A DNA stretch of 26,840 bases from Actinomycetes bacterium (GTDB lineage: Bacteria > Actinomycetota > Actinomycetes > Actinomycetales > Cellulomonadaceae), in the NCBI GenBank assembly GCA_023388235.1, contig JAEWGQ010000428.1, forward strand, positions 1-26,840. The letters are read 5' to 3'. Shown piece after piece: positions 6,335 through 14,790 of this stretch; positions within the stretch are counted from its first letter, which is position 1; each line of letters opens with the position of its first letter. Position numbers and translations under genes: made by a program. Under the pieces are notes generated by a model. The model did no database searches, had not been told where the DNA came from, and worked only from the letters and a program-made list of their open reading frames with translations.

Positions 6335-7442
6335 GCGCTACGAGCTTCGACTGCCGGCGCTTCGACTCCGGCAAGGTGAGAGGTTTGTCTACTGTTTCGG
6401 AGTCGACGGCAAGGTGTTGCATCAGTTCGCGGCGGTGTCCCGCGTGCACCGTGCCCATGCTGAGCTCCGCGGCTACCAGCGCCCCGAGGTCCTGACACAC
6501 ATCAAGGCGATCCGTCGCTACCTTGAATCGCCCGGTGCGATGCTTCCCAACGCAATCGTCCTCGCGTTCGATGCCAGGGTCAGCTTCGAGGAGTCAACGG
6601 GAACCGCGTCGACGCAGTACTCGACGCCGGGGGAGCTGGTCATCCCCGTCGATGAATCGGCAGCAGATGCGGACAAGCCGGCGCTCCTAGTCGACGGCCA
6701 GCAGCGGAGCGCCGCCATCCGCGACGCTAACCTGGAGGAGTTTCCCGTCGCGGCAGTCGGCTTCATCGCAGAGAGCGAAGACGAGCAGCGGTCGCAGTTC
6801 ATCCTCGTCAACAACGCCAAGCCACTCCCCAAGGGACTGATCCACGAGCTGCTGCCAGAGACGCCGGGTCACTTGCCGCCGACCTACCAGCGGAGGCGGC
6901 TGCCTGCGCTCCTGATGAGTCGCCTGAACAACGATGATCTCTTCGATGCCGACGACGACAGTCCGTTCCAGGGCCGGATCGCGACTCCCACCGCTCCGGA
7001 CGGGTACATCAAGGACACGAGCGTCTTGAAGATGATCCAGAACAGCATCACCGACGGTGCCCTGTACCAGTACCGCAACCCCATGGATCACACCGGCGAC
7101 GCGGAGCGGATGCTCCTCCACCTCAAAGTCTTCTGGAGCCTCGTACGAGCGACTTTCAGGGAGGAGTGGGAACTCGCTCCGCGGGAGTCCCGCCTAACGC
7201 ACGGGGTCGGGATCCAGTCAATGGGCTTCGTCATGGACGCCCTCACCGAGGACACGCCAGTCGAGCATCTGCCGGACCTTGATCTGTCGGCACCGCTCGC
7301 CCGCCTACGGGAACACTGCGCATGGACCTCGGGGACTTGGAAGTTCAGCAGCGACGATCAGCGCCGCTGGAACAGCCTTCAGAACACTCCGAATGATGTG
7401 CGGCTACTGACGAACCACCTTCTTCGGATATTGCGCCCCTGA
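6327..7442 (+). CDS. dpdB: DpdB paralogue 2 (DndB-like, DGQQR motif)
   Basis: A 371-residue protein clearly paralogous to the DpdB encoded at 3924-5057. It shares R-G-Y-Q-R-P-E (about 48-54), L-L-V-D-G-Q-Q-R-S (120-128), the F-I-L-V-N-N-A-K-P-L-P segment, H-E-L-L-P-E-T-P, D-D-S-P-F-x-G, L-T-H-G-V-G-I-Q-S-M-G and W-N-S-L-Q-N-T-P. The two differ widely elsewhere, so this is an old duplication, not a recent copy. ATG at 6327 follows GGAGGGG (6315-6321) and overlaps dpdA by 8 bases; the open frame extends far upstream inside dpdA without being a gene. Presumably it acts with DpdA in preQ0 insertion, perhaps as a heteromer with the first DpdB. It ends the modification operon. Confidence 0.85.
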   Translation: MAKRYELRLPALRLRQGERFVYCFGVDGKVLHQFAAVSRVHRAHAELRGYQRPEVLTHIKAIRRYLESPGAMLPNAIVLAFDARVSFEESTGTASTQYSTPGELVIPVDESAADADKPALLVDGQQRSAAIRDANLEEFPVAAVGFIAESEDEQRSQFILVNNAKPLPKGLIHELLPETPGHLPPTYQRRRLPALLMSRLNNDDLFDADDDSPFQGRIATPTAPDGYIKDTSVLKMIQNSITDGALYQYRNPMDHTGDAERMLLHLKVFWSLVRATFREEWELAPRESRLTHGVGIQSMGFVMDALTEDTPVEHLPDLDLSAPLARLREHCAWTSGTWKFSSDDQRRWNSLQNTPNDVRLLTNHLLRILRP

Positions 7443-7800
7443 AGCCGCTCCGACTCGGCGGACATGGCCACTCTGACTCTCGATCCGGAATTGGACTACT
7501 GAACCGCTAGGCCACGGTAATCAGTTGGCAGTTCCCGCCTGCGTGGGCCCAGCGACGACCAGGTTAGGGTCGCTGAACGGGATCTCGAGTCCGCCCACTC
7601 TCGGGATCACGCGGCTCGGTGTCTGGTTCGACCGCACCCACCACGCGGAGCTCGGGCCGCTCATGCTCCTTGCCCCGGAAACACTCGGCAGCGGACTCGC
7701 CCCAGGGGCGTTCACCGTTGGCTGATCCTCTCAGTGGTGGCGGGCGCTCCGTCGCCGGAACCTCGTCGAGTACGAGACCGTGCGAAAAGGACACATTGGG
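7443..7800. other. Unassigned spacer between dpdB2 and the IS256 relic
   Basis: About 358 bases between the end of the modification operon and the IS256-family relic. Short open frames exist on both strands (for example minus 7521-7715) but none shows a recognisable domain, a good ribosome site or coupling to a neighbour. No convincing terminator follows dpdB2. The piece is probably decayed flanking DNA brought in or left by the mobile element. Confidence 0.4.
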
Positions 7801-7848
7801 TCAAGTCCCAGGGAGTGGTGTAGCGGTTCGGCATGACCTTCGGGTCGG

Positions 7849-7998
7849 TCAGGCGGTCAGGGCCAGGGGCGCCTCGCTCACCTCCTCCTCGCTGGGGACG
7901 AGGGCGAGGCGGGCCTTGGCGAGGGCCTCGAGGCCGAGGTAGCGGCGTCCTTCGGCCCATTCGTCGTGCTGCTCCGGCGAGCACGGCCCGGACCACGG
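7849..7998 (-). pseudogene. IS256-family transposase, C-terminal fragment with frameshift
   Basis: The minus strand reads E-Q-H-D-E-W-A-E-G-R-R-Y-L-G-L-E-A-L-A-K, then A-R-L-A-L-V-P-S and a short tail to a TGA at 7851-7849. This is the conserved C-terminus of actinobacterial IS256/IS1081-like transposases. Directly upstream, V-V-R-A-V-L-A continues the family sequence but in another frame, showing a one-base insertion around 7973-7977. Sequence further upstream jumps straight to the IS leader at about 7999, so the N-terminal and catalytic (DDE) regions are deleted. Confidence 0.8.
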
Positions 7999-7999
7999 G

Positions 8000-8101
8000 T
8001 GCTGTGAGAGGTTCACTCGAAGGGTTACGCGGTGACCGCGCCCTCGTCTACGACGAGACGATCACCAAGCTAGCGGTACACCACTCCCGCGGACTCCACT
8101 A
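8000..8101 (+). repeat. Inverted-repeat partner A: IS256 left end, related to 26632-26728
   Basis: This stretch matches the reverse complement of 26632-26728 with scattered mismatches and one indel. Shared landmarks include AGGTTCACTCGAAGG, the near-palindrome CGCGGTGACCGCG (8028-8040), TCGTCTACGACGAG, TACACCACT and CCACTAC. The conserved palindromes are probably transposase-binding or regulatory sites of this IS family. Confidence 0.8.
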
Positions 8102-8257
8102 CGCATTGGGCCGGTGGCACCGCATCACCCGTTCGCGCGGCGGCACCCACGGTACAGTGCAAGACGTGACCAGAGCTCTACCATCGGCGCGCCGAAGCGT
8201 CCGAGGGTCCAGGGCGAGCAAGCGGGAGTGCGGCGGCTTTGGGCGGAGGCTTGGCTG
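8102..8257 (+). promoter_or_regulatory. Leader of the restriction operon upstream of dpdE
   Basis: This 156-base gap separates the IS256 relic from the dpdE start and must hold the operon promoter unless transcription comes from the IS end or from dpdB2. TACAGT at 8153-8158 is a possible -10, with no good -35. At the 3' end, GGAGG at 8245-8249 is a well-spaced ribosome site (8 bases) for the TTG at 8258. Confidence 0.3.
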
Positions 8258-11200
8258 TTGACCAAACCGGAATTTCGACCCGCATCACACTTCGTGGGCC
8301 GATGGTTGCGGTCGCGTGCGAACCCAGAACTTGGCTTCGCATATTGCCGGGCCAAGCGCGGCGATTCGTACGTCTGCTCGTACGTTGACGTCCCGGAGGT
8401 AATCGAGAAGGACGTGCTGGTAGCGCCAGCCGATCTGATCGACGAGCCCATTCCGAAGGGAACTCGGGTGTGGGTTCGCGGGGCTCCCTACGGCTGGCAC
8501 GTCGGCGAGATCGAGAGGCCTGCGTCCGGGCGCAGATACCACGTTGCATTGGCTGGGGTGCCACGGCCGGTGCCGCTGCATCAGGACCAATTCTACCTTC
8601 GCTGGAGCCGACCGCTCACTGACGCCACTGTCGCGATCCAGCATGGCCTTTGCGAAGCGCCGTTCTTTCACGAAGCGCGGTCGGAACTCCTGGCTTCATT
8701 TGTTAGTCAGCGACGGGTCTCCCGTGGGTTATCGTGTCTGGTTTCAGCGCCGGTGAATCTCTACCACCACCAGATCGACACCGTGGCGCGTGTGCTTGGC
8801 GACCCGGTGCCTCGGTACTTGCTCGCCGATGAGGTCGGACTGGGCAAGACAATCGAAGCCGGCCTCGTCATTCGCCAACTGATGATCGACGATCCGAAGG
8901 CTAGCGTGCTGGTCCTCGTGCCCGGGACGCTCGTTGGACAGTGGTACGCGGAGTTGCGCGACCGTTTGGCCCTGGGGCGGGACCTAGACGAACGGCGGGT
9001 GGCAGTGATTTCGCACGAGGACGTCGGACGCCACATGGATCTCGATCACGTGTCACTACTGGTGGTCGACGAGGCGCACAACCTCCTCGACCGAGTCCCT
9101 GACGACTCAAGGACTTATCGGGCACTCCTCCAGGTGCCGGCGTTGCTAGCGTTGTCGGCCACTCCGATGCGCGGAGACCTTTCACTGTTCCGAAGGCTGC
9201 TTGCACTGGTCGATCCCGTCGCCTTTGGCGATATTTCCGATGCTTCCTTTCTGAATCGCCTTGACGAGCGCGAACGCAGCGCGCGAGAGCTCCAGGTTTT
9301 GAGTTCGCGGCGTGCGAGCGTACGGCAGAAGCATGGGGTCATCGCCTCGCTGCTGGAGATGTTTCCGAGTGACCCGAACATTTCCGACCTTGCGACGGTG
9401 TGTCTCGACGTGGACGACAACCTCGCGCCGGCCTGGAGCGACTTGGCGGAGTACATCCGGGAGACGTACCGGCTCAGTCGAAGGATGATCCGCCATCGGC
9501 GCGACGGCGACCTTACCGGCGGCTACGCGGTGGCCGGGCGAAAGCCGACGTTCGTCGAACTCCGCGACCCCGCAAGGGCCGAGGCAGACGAGTTTCTCGA
9601 ACTGCTTCGGTACGAGTTGCAGGACGGCCCCGATAGCGCATTCTACGGGCATGCGGTCGTGTGCGCTCTCGGAGGACCATGGGCACTTCTCGAATTCTTG
9701 CGGAGCCGGTTGGCTCTGCCGGTCGGCGCGGCTGAGGCGGCGCCCGAGAAGGTCCGTGCGCTCTGCGAGGCGAGCGCTGCGCGACTCGAACTTGCGGGTG
9801 TCGATGCTCGGATGGATGCCGCGATCAAGGTCGCAAGAGACCGCCTCCACCGGGGTCGCAGGGTCGTTGTCGCGACGAACTTCCCCGCGGTGGCGAAGGG
9901 ATTCGTGGCGCGGGTGAGTGATGAGTTTGACGGGTTCTCGACGCTTTGGCACTACGCCGACTTGCCGACTCGAGAGCGAGACAACGCGGTGGCCGACTTC
10001 CTCGGGGCCAGTCACGGTGCCGTCCTCGTCGGCGATCGCTCCTTGGACGAAGGGCGGAACCTCCAGGAGGCGGAAGTGCTGATCAACCTGGACTTGCCCT
10101 TGGATGCGAGCCAACTTGACCAGCGCATCGGCCGACTGGATCGGTACGCCGTGCGTCTGAGCCCCGCCGAGGTGGTGGCCTTCGTAGAACCGGACAGTGC
10201 GTGGGTCACTGCGCACATCCGCCTGCTCAGGGAAGGTACCGGCGTATTTGACAAGTCTGTGTCGACGGTGCAGCGCATGCTGACGGGTGTACTCGATCGG
10301 GTTCAGCGCAACCTGCTTCCGCATGGCGTGGAGGCCCTGAACCTCGATGTCGAGGCGCTACGCGAGGACCTCGATACTGAGCGGGACGACATCGAACTTC
10401 TGGAAGAAATGGAGTCGGTTAGCTCGGCGGTGTCCTTCGGGGAGGAGGCGTACGCCGAACTGCTCGAATACGAGAACGGCGACGTTGAGTCGTTGCGGCG
10501 AGCAGTCAGGCGACTGACCTTCGGCACCGGCTCCCTCGGCATCAAGCCGGTCGAGTCGACCGACGGCGTCGTCCGGTTCCGGGAGGCGAAGCAGGTTGGC
10601 CTACCCGATGACCAGATCTCCGCTTTGCGTCCGCTCCTGCTGGCGCCGAAGACGTACTCACGCCGGGTGGCCGTCGAGCGGCGCGCCGTCGCCCCGTTCC
10701 GGATCGGCGACCCGCTGGTGGACTGGCTCGAGGAGCAACTCCACGTCGATGAGCGTGGCCGCGCTTATGCAGTGGTCCGGCCGGTCGCTGGCCGAGCTTC
10801 ACCTAGCCTCTGGTTGCACTGTGAGTTCCTGGTCGAGTTCGACCGAGCCCACCTGACTTGGGACGGGCCCGCGAATCGTGGCCTTGCCAGGCGTGGCGAC
10901 GGTTTGTTCCCGCCTGTGAGGTACGAGACCTGGACCGATCCCTACGGCGAAGCTCCCGGCGGCCTAGTACGTGACGCTCTTGACCTGCCCTTCGACAGCA
11001 AGCGGAACGAGGTCGTGCTGCGAGGCCCGATCTGGAGTCCGGTTCTCGCGGAGTTCCCTGATTGGACCGAGTTGATTCGGCAAAGCGCGGCCCAGGCGCG
11101 AGGCTCGGTGATCGACTCGGATGACCTGGCTGAGCACATCGAGCGCGGCCGACGCGCTGCGCGCGAACAGGCCCGGCGACGCGACTCCATCCTGCGTGCC

Positions 11201-11362
11201 CGGTCGCTTCGACTGCCGACCCTGCACGAGCGTCAGGCCGCGCAGATCGAGTTGGACTTCGAGAAGTCCGCAGGCGCGGCGCTTCTCGCGGGCATCGACG
11301 AGCCGTCGATTCAGGTCACGACTTGCGGTGTTTGCGTTCTGTGGCCAGAGGAGAGTTTCTGA
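8258..11362 (+). CDS. dpdE: DpdE, SNF2-like DEAH helicase
   Basis: A 1034-residue superfamily 2 helicase of SNF2 type, part of the Dpd restriction module. An N-terminal barrel-like region (about 10-120; G-F-A-Y-C-R-A-K, V-R-G-A-P-Y-G-W-H-V-G-E-I) precedes the motor. Walker A is A-D-E-V-G-L-G-K-T (about 190-198), followed by L-V-P-G-T-L-V-G-Q-W, the D-E-A-H box at 271-274 and L-S-A-T-P-M. The second RecA domain has N-L-Q-E-A-E-V-L-I-N-L-D-L-P and Q-L-D-Q-R-I-G-R-L-D-R. A long C-terminal region is specific to the family. The TTG at 8258 is chosen because GGAGG lies 8 bases upstream; a GTG at 8228 is the alternative. It is the first gene of the restriction operon and its TGA overlaps the dpdF ATG (TGATG). 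Confidence 0.88.
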   Translation: MTKPEFRPASHFVGRWLRSRANPELGFAYCRAKRGDSYVCSYVDVPEVIEKDVLVAPADLIDEPIPKGTRVWVRGAPYGWHVGEIERPASGRRYHVALAGVPRPVPLHQDQFYLRWSRPLTDATVAIQHGLCEAPFFHEARSELLASFVSQRRVSRGLSCLVSAPVNLYHHQIDTVARVLGDPVPRYLLADEVGLGKTIEAGLVIRQLMIDDPKASVLVLVPGTLVGQWYAELRDRLALGRDLDERRVAVISHEDVGRHMDLDHVSLLVVDEAHNLLDRVPDDSRTYRALLQVPALLALSATPMRGDLSLFRRLLALVDPVAFGDISDASFLNRLDERERSARELQVLSSRRASVRQKHGVIASLLEMFPSDPNISDLATVCLDVDDNLAPAWSDLAEYIRETYRLSRRMIRHRRDGDLTGGYAVAGRKPTFVELRDPARAEADEFLELLRYELQDGPDSAFYGHAVVCALGGPWALLEFLRSRLALPVGAAEAAPEKVRALCEASAARLELAGVDARMDAAIKVARDRLHRGRRVVVATNFPAVAKGFVARVSDEFDGFSTLWHYADLPTRERDNAVADFLGASHGAVLVGDRSLDEGRNLQEAEVLINLDLPLDASQLDQRIGRLDRYAVRLSPAEVVAFVEPDSAWVTAHIRLLREGTGVFDKSVSTVQRMLTGVLDRVQRNLLPHGVEALNLDVEALREDLDTERDDIELLEEMESVSSAVSFGEEAYAELLEYENGDVESLRRAVRRLTFGTGSLGIKPVESTDGVVRFREAKQVGLPDDQISALRPLLLAPKTYSRRVAVERRAVAPFRIGDPLVDWLEEQLHVDERGRAYAVVRPVAGRASPSLWLHCEFLVEFDRAHLTWDGPANRGLARRGDGLFPPVRYETWTDPYGEAPGGLVRDALDLPFDSKRNEVVLRGPIWSPVLAEFPDWTELIRQSAAQARGSVIDSDDLAEHIERGRRAAREQARRRDSILRARSLRLPTLHERQAAQIELDFEKSAGAALLAGIDEPSIQVTTCGVCVLWPEESF

Positions 11363-13884
11363 TGACCGAGGAGTCGCGCGTCATCACCGCACTGACGGCT
11401 GGCTGGCCCTATCCCGCCGACTTCGGCGACGATCTGTATCGGCGCTTGATGGGGGCGCTAAACCAGCGTGCCTCGAGCCCACTCGATCTCGCTGTGTTGG
11501 TGCGGCAATTGCTGCGCCGGTGGATGCTGCGGGATGGCCGCGCCGTGCCCGTTGACGTTCAAGCAGACGTGTCTCATCAATTGCGAATGGTGGCAATCGA
11601 GGTCGGCTTGCTGGAGACGTCGGCGAACCGTTGGATTGCGAGCGCGTGGTCCCCGAATTGGCTCGATGCCAAAGGGTGCGCGTGCGACGCAGCCGCACTT
11701 GCTGGGACCAATGCCGGCCGACGCTTCCAGGAGGATCCAGTGCTGGCCGACCCATTCTTCACGAAGCTCACGGGATTTCCGAAGTACCGCACTGCCGGCC
11801 AACGGGCCGCTTCTCGCGCCGCGATCTCCTCACCCGAGGGCTCGACAATCATCTGCATGTTGCCGACTGGAACCGGCAAGACCGAGATTGCGCTTTCCCT
11901 CTCGGCACGCGGGACGTCCGGTCTCACCGTCCTCATCGTGCCGACGCTGGCTCTGGCCGCGGATTTCGAGCGCAGGTTCCGCGATCTCTATGGTCGGCTA
12001 CGCCCAAAGGTCAACCCGGAGGCCTTGCCATTCGCGTGGACATCAACCACGCCGGAGCCCGTGAAGGCCACGATGCGGGACCTGATCGGCAATGGGCAGC
12101 AGCCGATCGTGGTCACCTCCCCGGAGTCGATGACTCGCAGCCTGCGCCAGGCGATGATGTGGGCCGCCGAGACAGGGCGGCTACGCGGGATAGTGATCGA
12201 CGAGGCCCATCTTGTCACGCAGTGGGGGCGCTCATTCCGTCCGGAGTTCCGGACGCTCGCCGACTTCCGGCGCGACCTGCTTCAGCGCGCCGCCGACAAC
12301 GGGCACGACCGCGCCGTCACCCTTCTGCTCAGCGCTACCTTGGGCGCCGTCGAACTAAGCGACCTGATCTCGTTGTTCGAGGAGCCGGGACCGTGCACGC
12401 CGGTCGTCGCAAACGCCTTGAGGCCCGAGCCAGACATCTGGATCACCAACTCTGAAAGCACAGTTCTTCGCGCTGAGAGAGTCTTCGAGACGCTCGCGCA
12501 CGCTCCGCGACCGGCGGTCCTCTACGTGACGGCCCCTGAGAACGCAGTGGAGTGGGCCACCGCGTTGCGGGCCCGTGGCTACCGTCGCGTCAGTGTCGTC
12601 ACGGGGGAGACCTCCGGCGTTGAGCGAGCTCAGGTGCTGAAGCAGATTCGCGCGGATGCCGCGGGCGAGGACGCGATCGATCTCGTCGTTGCCACTTCCG
12701 CGTTCGGACTTGGCATCGACTACCCAGGCATCCGGACCATCGTGCATGCCTGTCTGCCCGAGACCGTCGACAGGTGGTACCAGGAGATTGGTCGCGGCGG
12801 CCGCGACGGGTCAGCGAGCGCAGAATTCCTGCTTACGGCACCCCCAGATTCTGGTGAGGCTGAGGGCCTCGCCGTCCGTATCCTGGGAGCGGAGAAGTCC
12901 GCAAGGCGCTGGAAGAACCTGTGGAGCAACCGGACCAGGATTAACGGGACCGACTACATCAACCTAGAGAGCACGACTGGCGTCGGCCGAGGCGACTACA
13001 ACCGATTCTGGAACGCGCAACTCATTCAGGGCTTGATCGAGCTTGGGCAACTCTCGAGGCGCCTCGTCGGCGTCGACGAGTTGCACGACCTGCTCGTCGA
13101 CGACGCCCCGACTTCCGACTGGGTCGCGGTTGAGCTGATCTCGGCGGAGCTGAATGCGCCTGGCTTCTGGGAATCACGATGGGAGCAATGGCGTGTGCAG
13201 GAAGCTACGCATTCGCGCAGGTCCCTGGCGACCATGACCAAGGTCGCGAACCGCACACTCCGCGCCTGCGACGCCATTGCTGCGGCCTATGCTCCGGACG
13301 CTGCGCTCCAGCTGACCTGGACGGACCGGTTGCGCTGGATGGCGCCACTCGGCCCCTGCGGGCGCTGTCCCGGGTGTCGTGCGGAAGGAGTCGCCGTCCA
13401 AGTCGACCCGCCTCCTCGGCCCCGGCAGGTCTGGGCGTCTAGCGCGGGACCGCCACGCGGTCTGCAGCGGTTCTCAGCCGCCGCGCGCGGCCAACACGGC
13501 CTTGTCGTCTTGGTCGAACGACCCGGAGAGGACCTCGGCGACGCATTGGCTGCTGCCCTGGTGCGTGAAGGTGTGCAGCATCTTGGCGGCGATTTCACCC
13601 TGGTGCCAACGCCGCCGCTAGGGCTGCCGCTGTTCCGCGACGAGGCGCCCCTCGCACCCGCGGACCTGGCGCCGGTCTCGAGTTTCTCGCGCTTTGGGGC
13701 GGGCCAGGCGGCCTCACGATCGTGGTTGGCGCGCCGGGCAGCTCCACGGCGCGACGCGGCCGGCCACGAACTCATCGACGTCCTGCTCATGCGAGAGGGC
13801 GCCAGGATCGGCAGAAGCGTGGTCGGACGAGACGTCCCCACGCTGCCGGGGGTGACAGCCCTCGAGCTCCTGAGGAAGGCTTGA
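11362..13884 (+). CDS. dpdF: DpdF, RecQ-like DEAH helicase
   Basis: An 840-residue superfamily 2 helicase resembling RecQ. Walker A is L-P-T-G-T-G-K-T (167-174); D-E-A-H is at 280-283 and L-S-A-T-L at 323-327. Domain 2 carries A-T-S-A-F-G-L-G-I-D-Y-P (444-455) and motif VI Q-E-I-G-R-G-G-R-D-G (474-483), typical of RecQ. A cysteine knot C666-x2-C669-x2-C672 (C-G-R-C-P-G-C), possibly with C636, sits where RecQ proteins hold a zinc-binding domain. The region before the motor (about 1-135) is family specific. The ATG at 11362 has GAGGAG at 11348-11353 and overlaps the dpdE stop. In the Dpd system it belongs to the set required for restriction, not modification; its DNA substrate is not known. Confidence 0.88.
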   Translation: MTEESRVITALTAGWPYPADFGDDLYRRLMGALNQRASSPLDLAVLVRQLLRRWMLRDGRAVPVDVQADVSHQLRMVAIEVGLLETSANRWIASAWSPNWLDAKGCACDAAALAGTNAGRRFQEDPVLADPFFTKLTGFPKYRTAGQRAASRAAISSPEGSTIICMLPTGTGKTEIALSLSARGTSGLTVLIVPTLALAADFERRFRDLYGRLRPKVNPEALPFAWTSTTPEPVKATMRDLIGNGQQPIVVTSPESMTRSLRQAMMWAAETGRLRGIVIDEAHLVTQWGRSFRPEFRTLADFRRDLLQRAADNGHDRAVTLLLSATLGAVELSDLISLFEEPGPCTPVVANALRPEPDIWITNSESTVLRAERVFETLAHAPRPAVLYVTAPENAVEWATALRARGYRRVSVVTGETSGVERAQVLKQIRADAAGEDAIDLVVATSAFGLGIDYPGIRTIVHACLPETVDRWYQEIGRGGRDGSASAEFLLTAPPDSGEAEGLAVRILGAEKSARRWKNLWSNRTRINGTDYINLESTTGVGRGDYNRFWNAQLIQGLIELGQLSRRLVGVDELHDLLVDDAPTSDWVAVELISAELNAPGFWESRWEQWRVQEATHSRRSLATMTKVANRTLRACDAIAAAYAPDAALQLTWTDRLRWMAPLGPCGRCPGCRAEGVAVQVDPPPRPRQVWASSAGPPRGLQRFSAAARGQHGLVVLVERPGEDLGDALAAALVREGVQHLGGDFTLVPTPPLGLPLFRDEAPLAPADLAPVSSFSRFGAGQAASRSWLARRAAPRRDAAGHELIDVLLMREGARIGRSVVGRDVPTLPGVTALELLRKA

Positions 13885-13887
13885 ACC

Positions 13888-14790
13888 ATGGAGTACCTGA
13901 AGGGCGCGGCAACTGCCAGTGCGGGTGCGATCTACGTCATCTGTCGGCAACTGGCTCGAGCCGGAGGTCCTGTCTCGGGAGCAGAGTTGCGGCGGACCGT
14001 CCGGCCGTTACCGCAGCAGCGGGCCGATGACGAGCAAGCTAAGCCGACAGACGCGCTCGCGACCTCTTTGAGGGTCGCGGCCGGGATCGGCGTGATTCAC
14101 GAGCAGGGGAACTCGACGTGGAGCGTCGACTCGGCAATCGGAGACGGTCTCATGGAAGCGGGTGACCGCGAAGCCGCATGGTTCCGCGCGGAACTCCTCA
14201 GCAGGATCAACGAGGAAGCCATGAAGTCTCTCGCCGACAAGGCGAAAGTCGCGGACTTGGTGCTGGGAATGACGTGGATCCTCCAGCAGAACCCGCTCAA
14301 CCCGTTTGGGGTGGCCTTCGGCAAGGACGCCGAACGCACCATCGCCAGACTGGCCCTCGCCGACGGTTCCGCCGTGAAAGCCGTGGAGACCGAGGAACAA
14401 TGGCGTTCATTCCTCCGGTGGGTTCACGCGCTCGGGCTCGCGCGCACTGTTGATGTTGGACGGACGCGAGTGGTGGTGGCCGACGCATCTACCGCCATTG
14501 CCGATTCGCTCGGCAAAATGCCGAAGGCGGGGCGGGCGTCGGACTGGCTGACGGAACTGCGAAGCCGCCTTCCGATCTTCGGGGCGACTGCACTGTTGGC
14601 CCAACTACCGACCCCACGGGCGGGCTGGAGTGAGGTCCCGCCAGCGGTGTCGCTGGGACTACTCAAGCTAGAGAAGCGCGGCGTTCTCAAGATGGAGTCG
14701 GCCGATGACGGGCGCGGCGTGGTTGCGGTGGGTCTTGGCGGTGGTGCGCGACAGGTTGGCATCATCACGGTGACGGGGGCAGGGGCGTGA
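13888..14790 (+). CDS. dpdG: DpdG, restriction-module protein of unknown mechanism
   Basis: A 300-residue protein with no enzymatic motif I can recognise. Its size and its position between dpdF and dpdH match DpdG. The N-terminal part (about 10-75) and the stretch with V-S-L-G-L-L-K-L-E-K-R-G-V-L-K-M near 255-270 look like winged-helix folds (helix, helix, then a strand pair), which would suit a DNA- or protein-binding adaptor. It starts 3 bases after dpdF behind GAGGAAGG (13872-13879). Its TGA overlaps the GTG of dpdH, so DpdG and DpdH are probably made together and may form a complex. Winged-helix is an inference from residue pattern only. Confidence 0.75.
   Translation: MEYLKGAATASAGAIYVICRQLARAGGPVSGAELRRTVRPLPQQRADDEQAKPTDALATSLRVAAGIGVIHEQGNSTWSVDSAIGDGLMEAGDREAAWFRAELLSRINEEAMKSLADKAKVADLVLGMTWILQQNPLNPFGVAFGKDAERTIARLALADGSAVKAVETEEQWRSFLRWVHALGLARTVDVGRTRVVVADASTAIADSLGKMPKAGRASDWLTELRSRLPIFGATALLAQLPTPRAGWSEVPPAVSLGLLKLEKRGVLKMESADDGRGVVAVGLGGGARQVGIITVTGAGA

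Larger units (their letters stand above)
7801..8101 (-). mobile_element. Internally deleted IS256-family element
   Basis: Two related terminal repeats face each other: GGGAGTGGTGTAGCGG at 7811-7826 and, on the minus strand, GGGAGTGGTGTACCGC near 8086-8071. Between them, reading leftward, come a promoter/leader end (about 8101-8000) and then only the last 50 or so codons of an IS256-type transposase ending at 7849. The leader matches the left end of the IS256 element at the right edge of the window. The middle of the transposase is gone, so the element is about 300 bases long and cannot move by itself. Nearly identical 9-base flanks (CACATTGGG at 7792-7800, CGCATTGGG at 8102-8110) may be the target duplication. 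Exact ends are uncertain by about 5 bases. Confidence 0.78.

Noticed and set aside
7626..7646. A GGTTCGACC hairpin followed by a CCACCA-like end, resembling a tRNA T-arm and 3' end.
   Set aside because: The flanking bases do not form the five-pair T stem, and there is no acceptor, D or anticodon arm upstream; a chance match in GC-rich DNA.
7521..7715. Minus-strand 64-codon frame ending in F-S-D-P-N-L-V-V-A-G, reminiscent of an IS1380 transposase N-terminus.
   Set aside because: The likeness is limited to a few residues, and the frame stops at once with no continuation in another frame; not enough to call a gene or IS.
8114..8257. A longer N-terminus for DpdE starting at 8114.
   Set aside because: The extra 48 residues are arginine-rich shadow-like sequence with no ribosome site; GGAGG correctly precedes the TTG at 8258.
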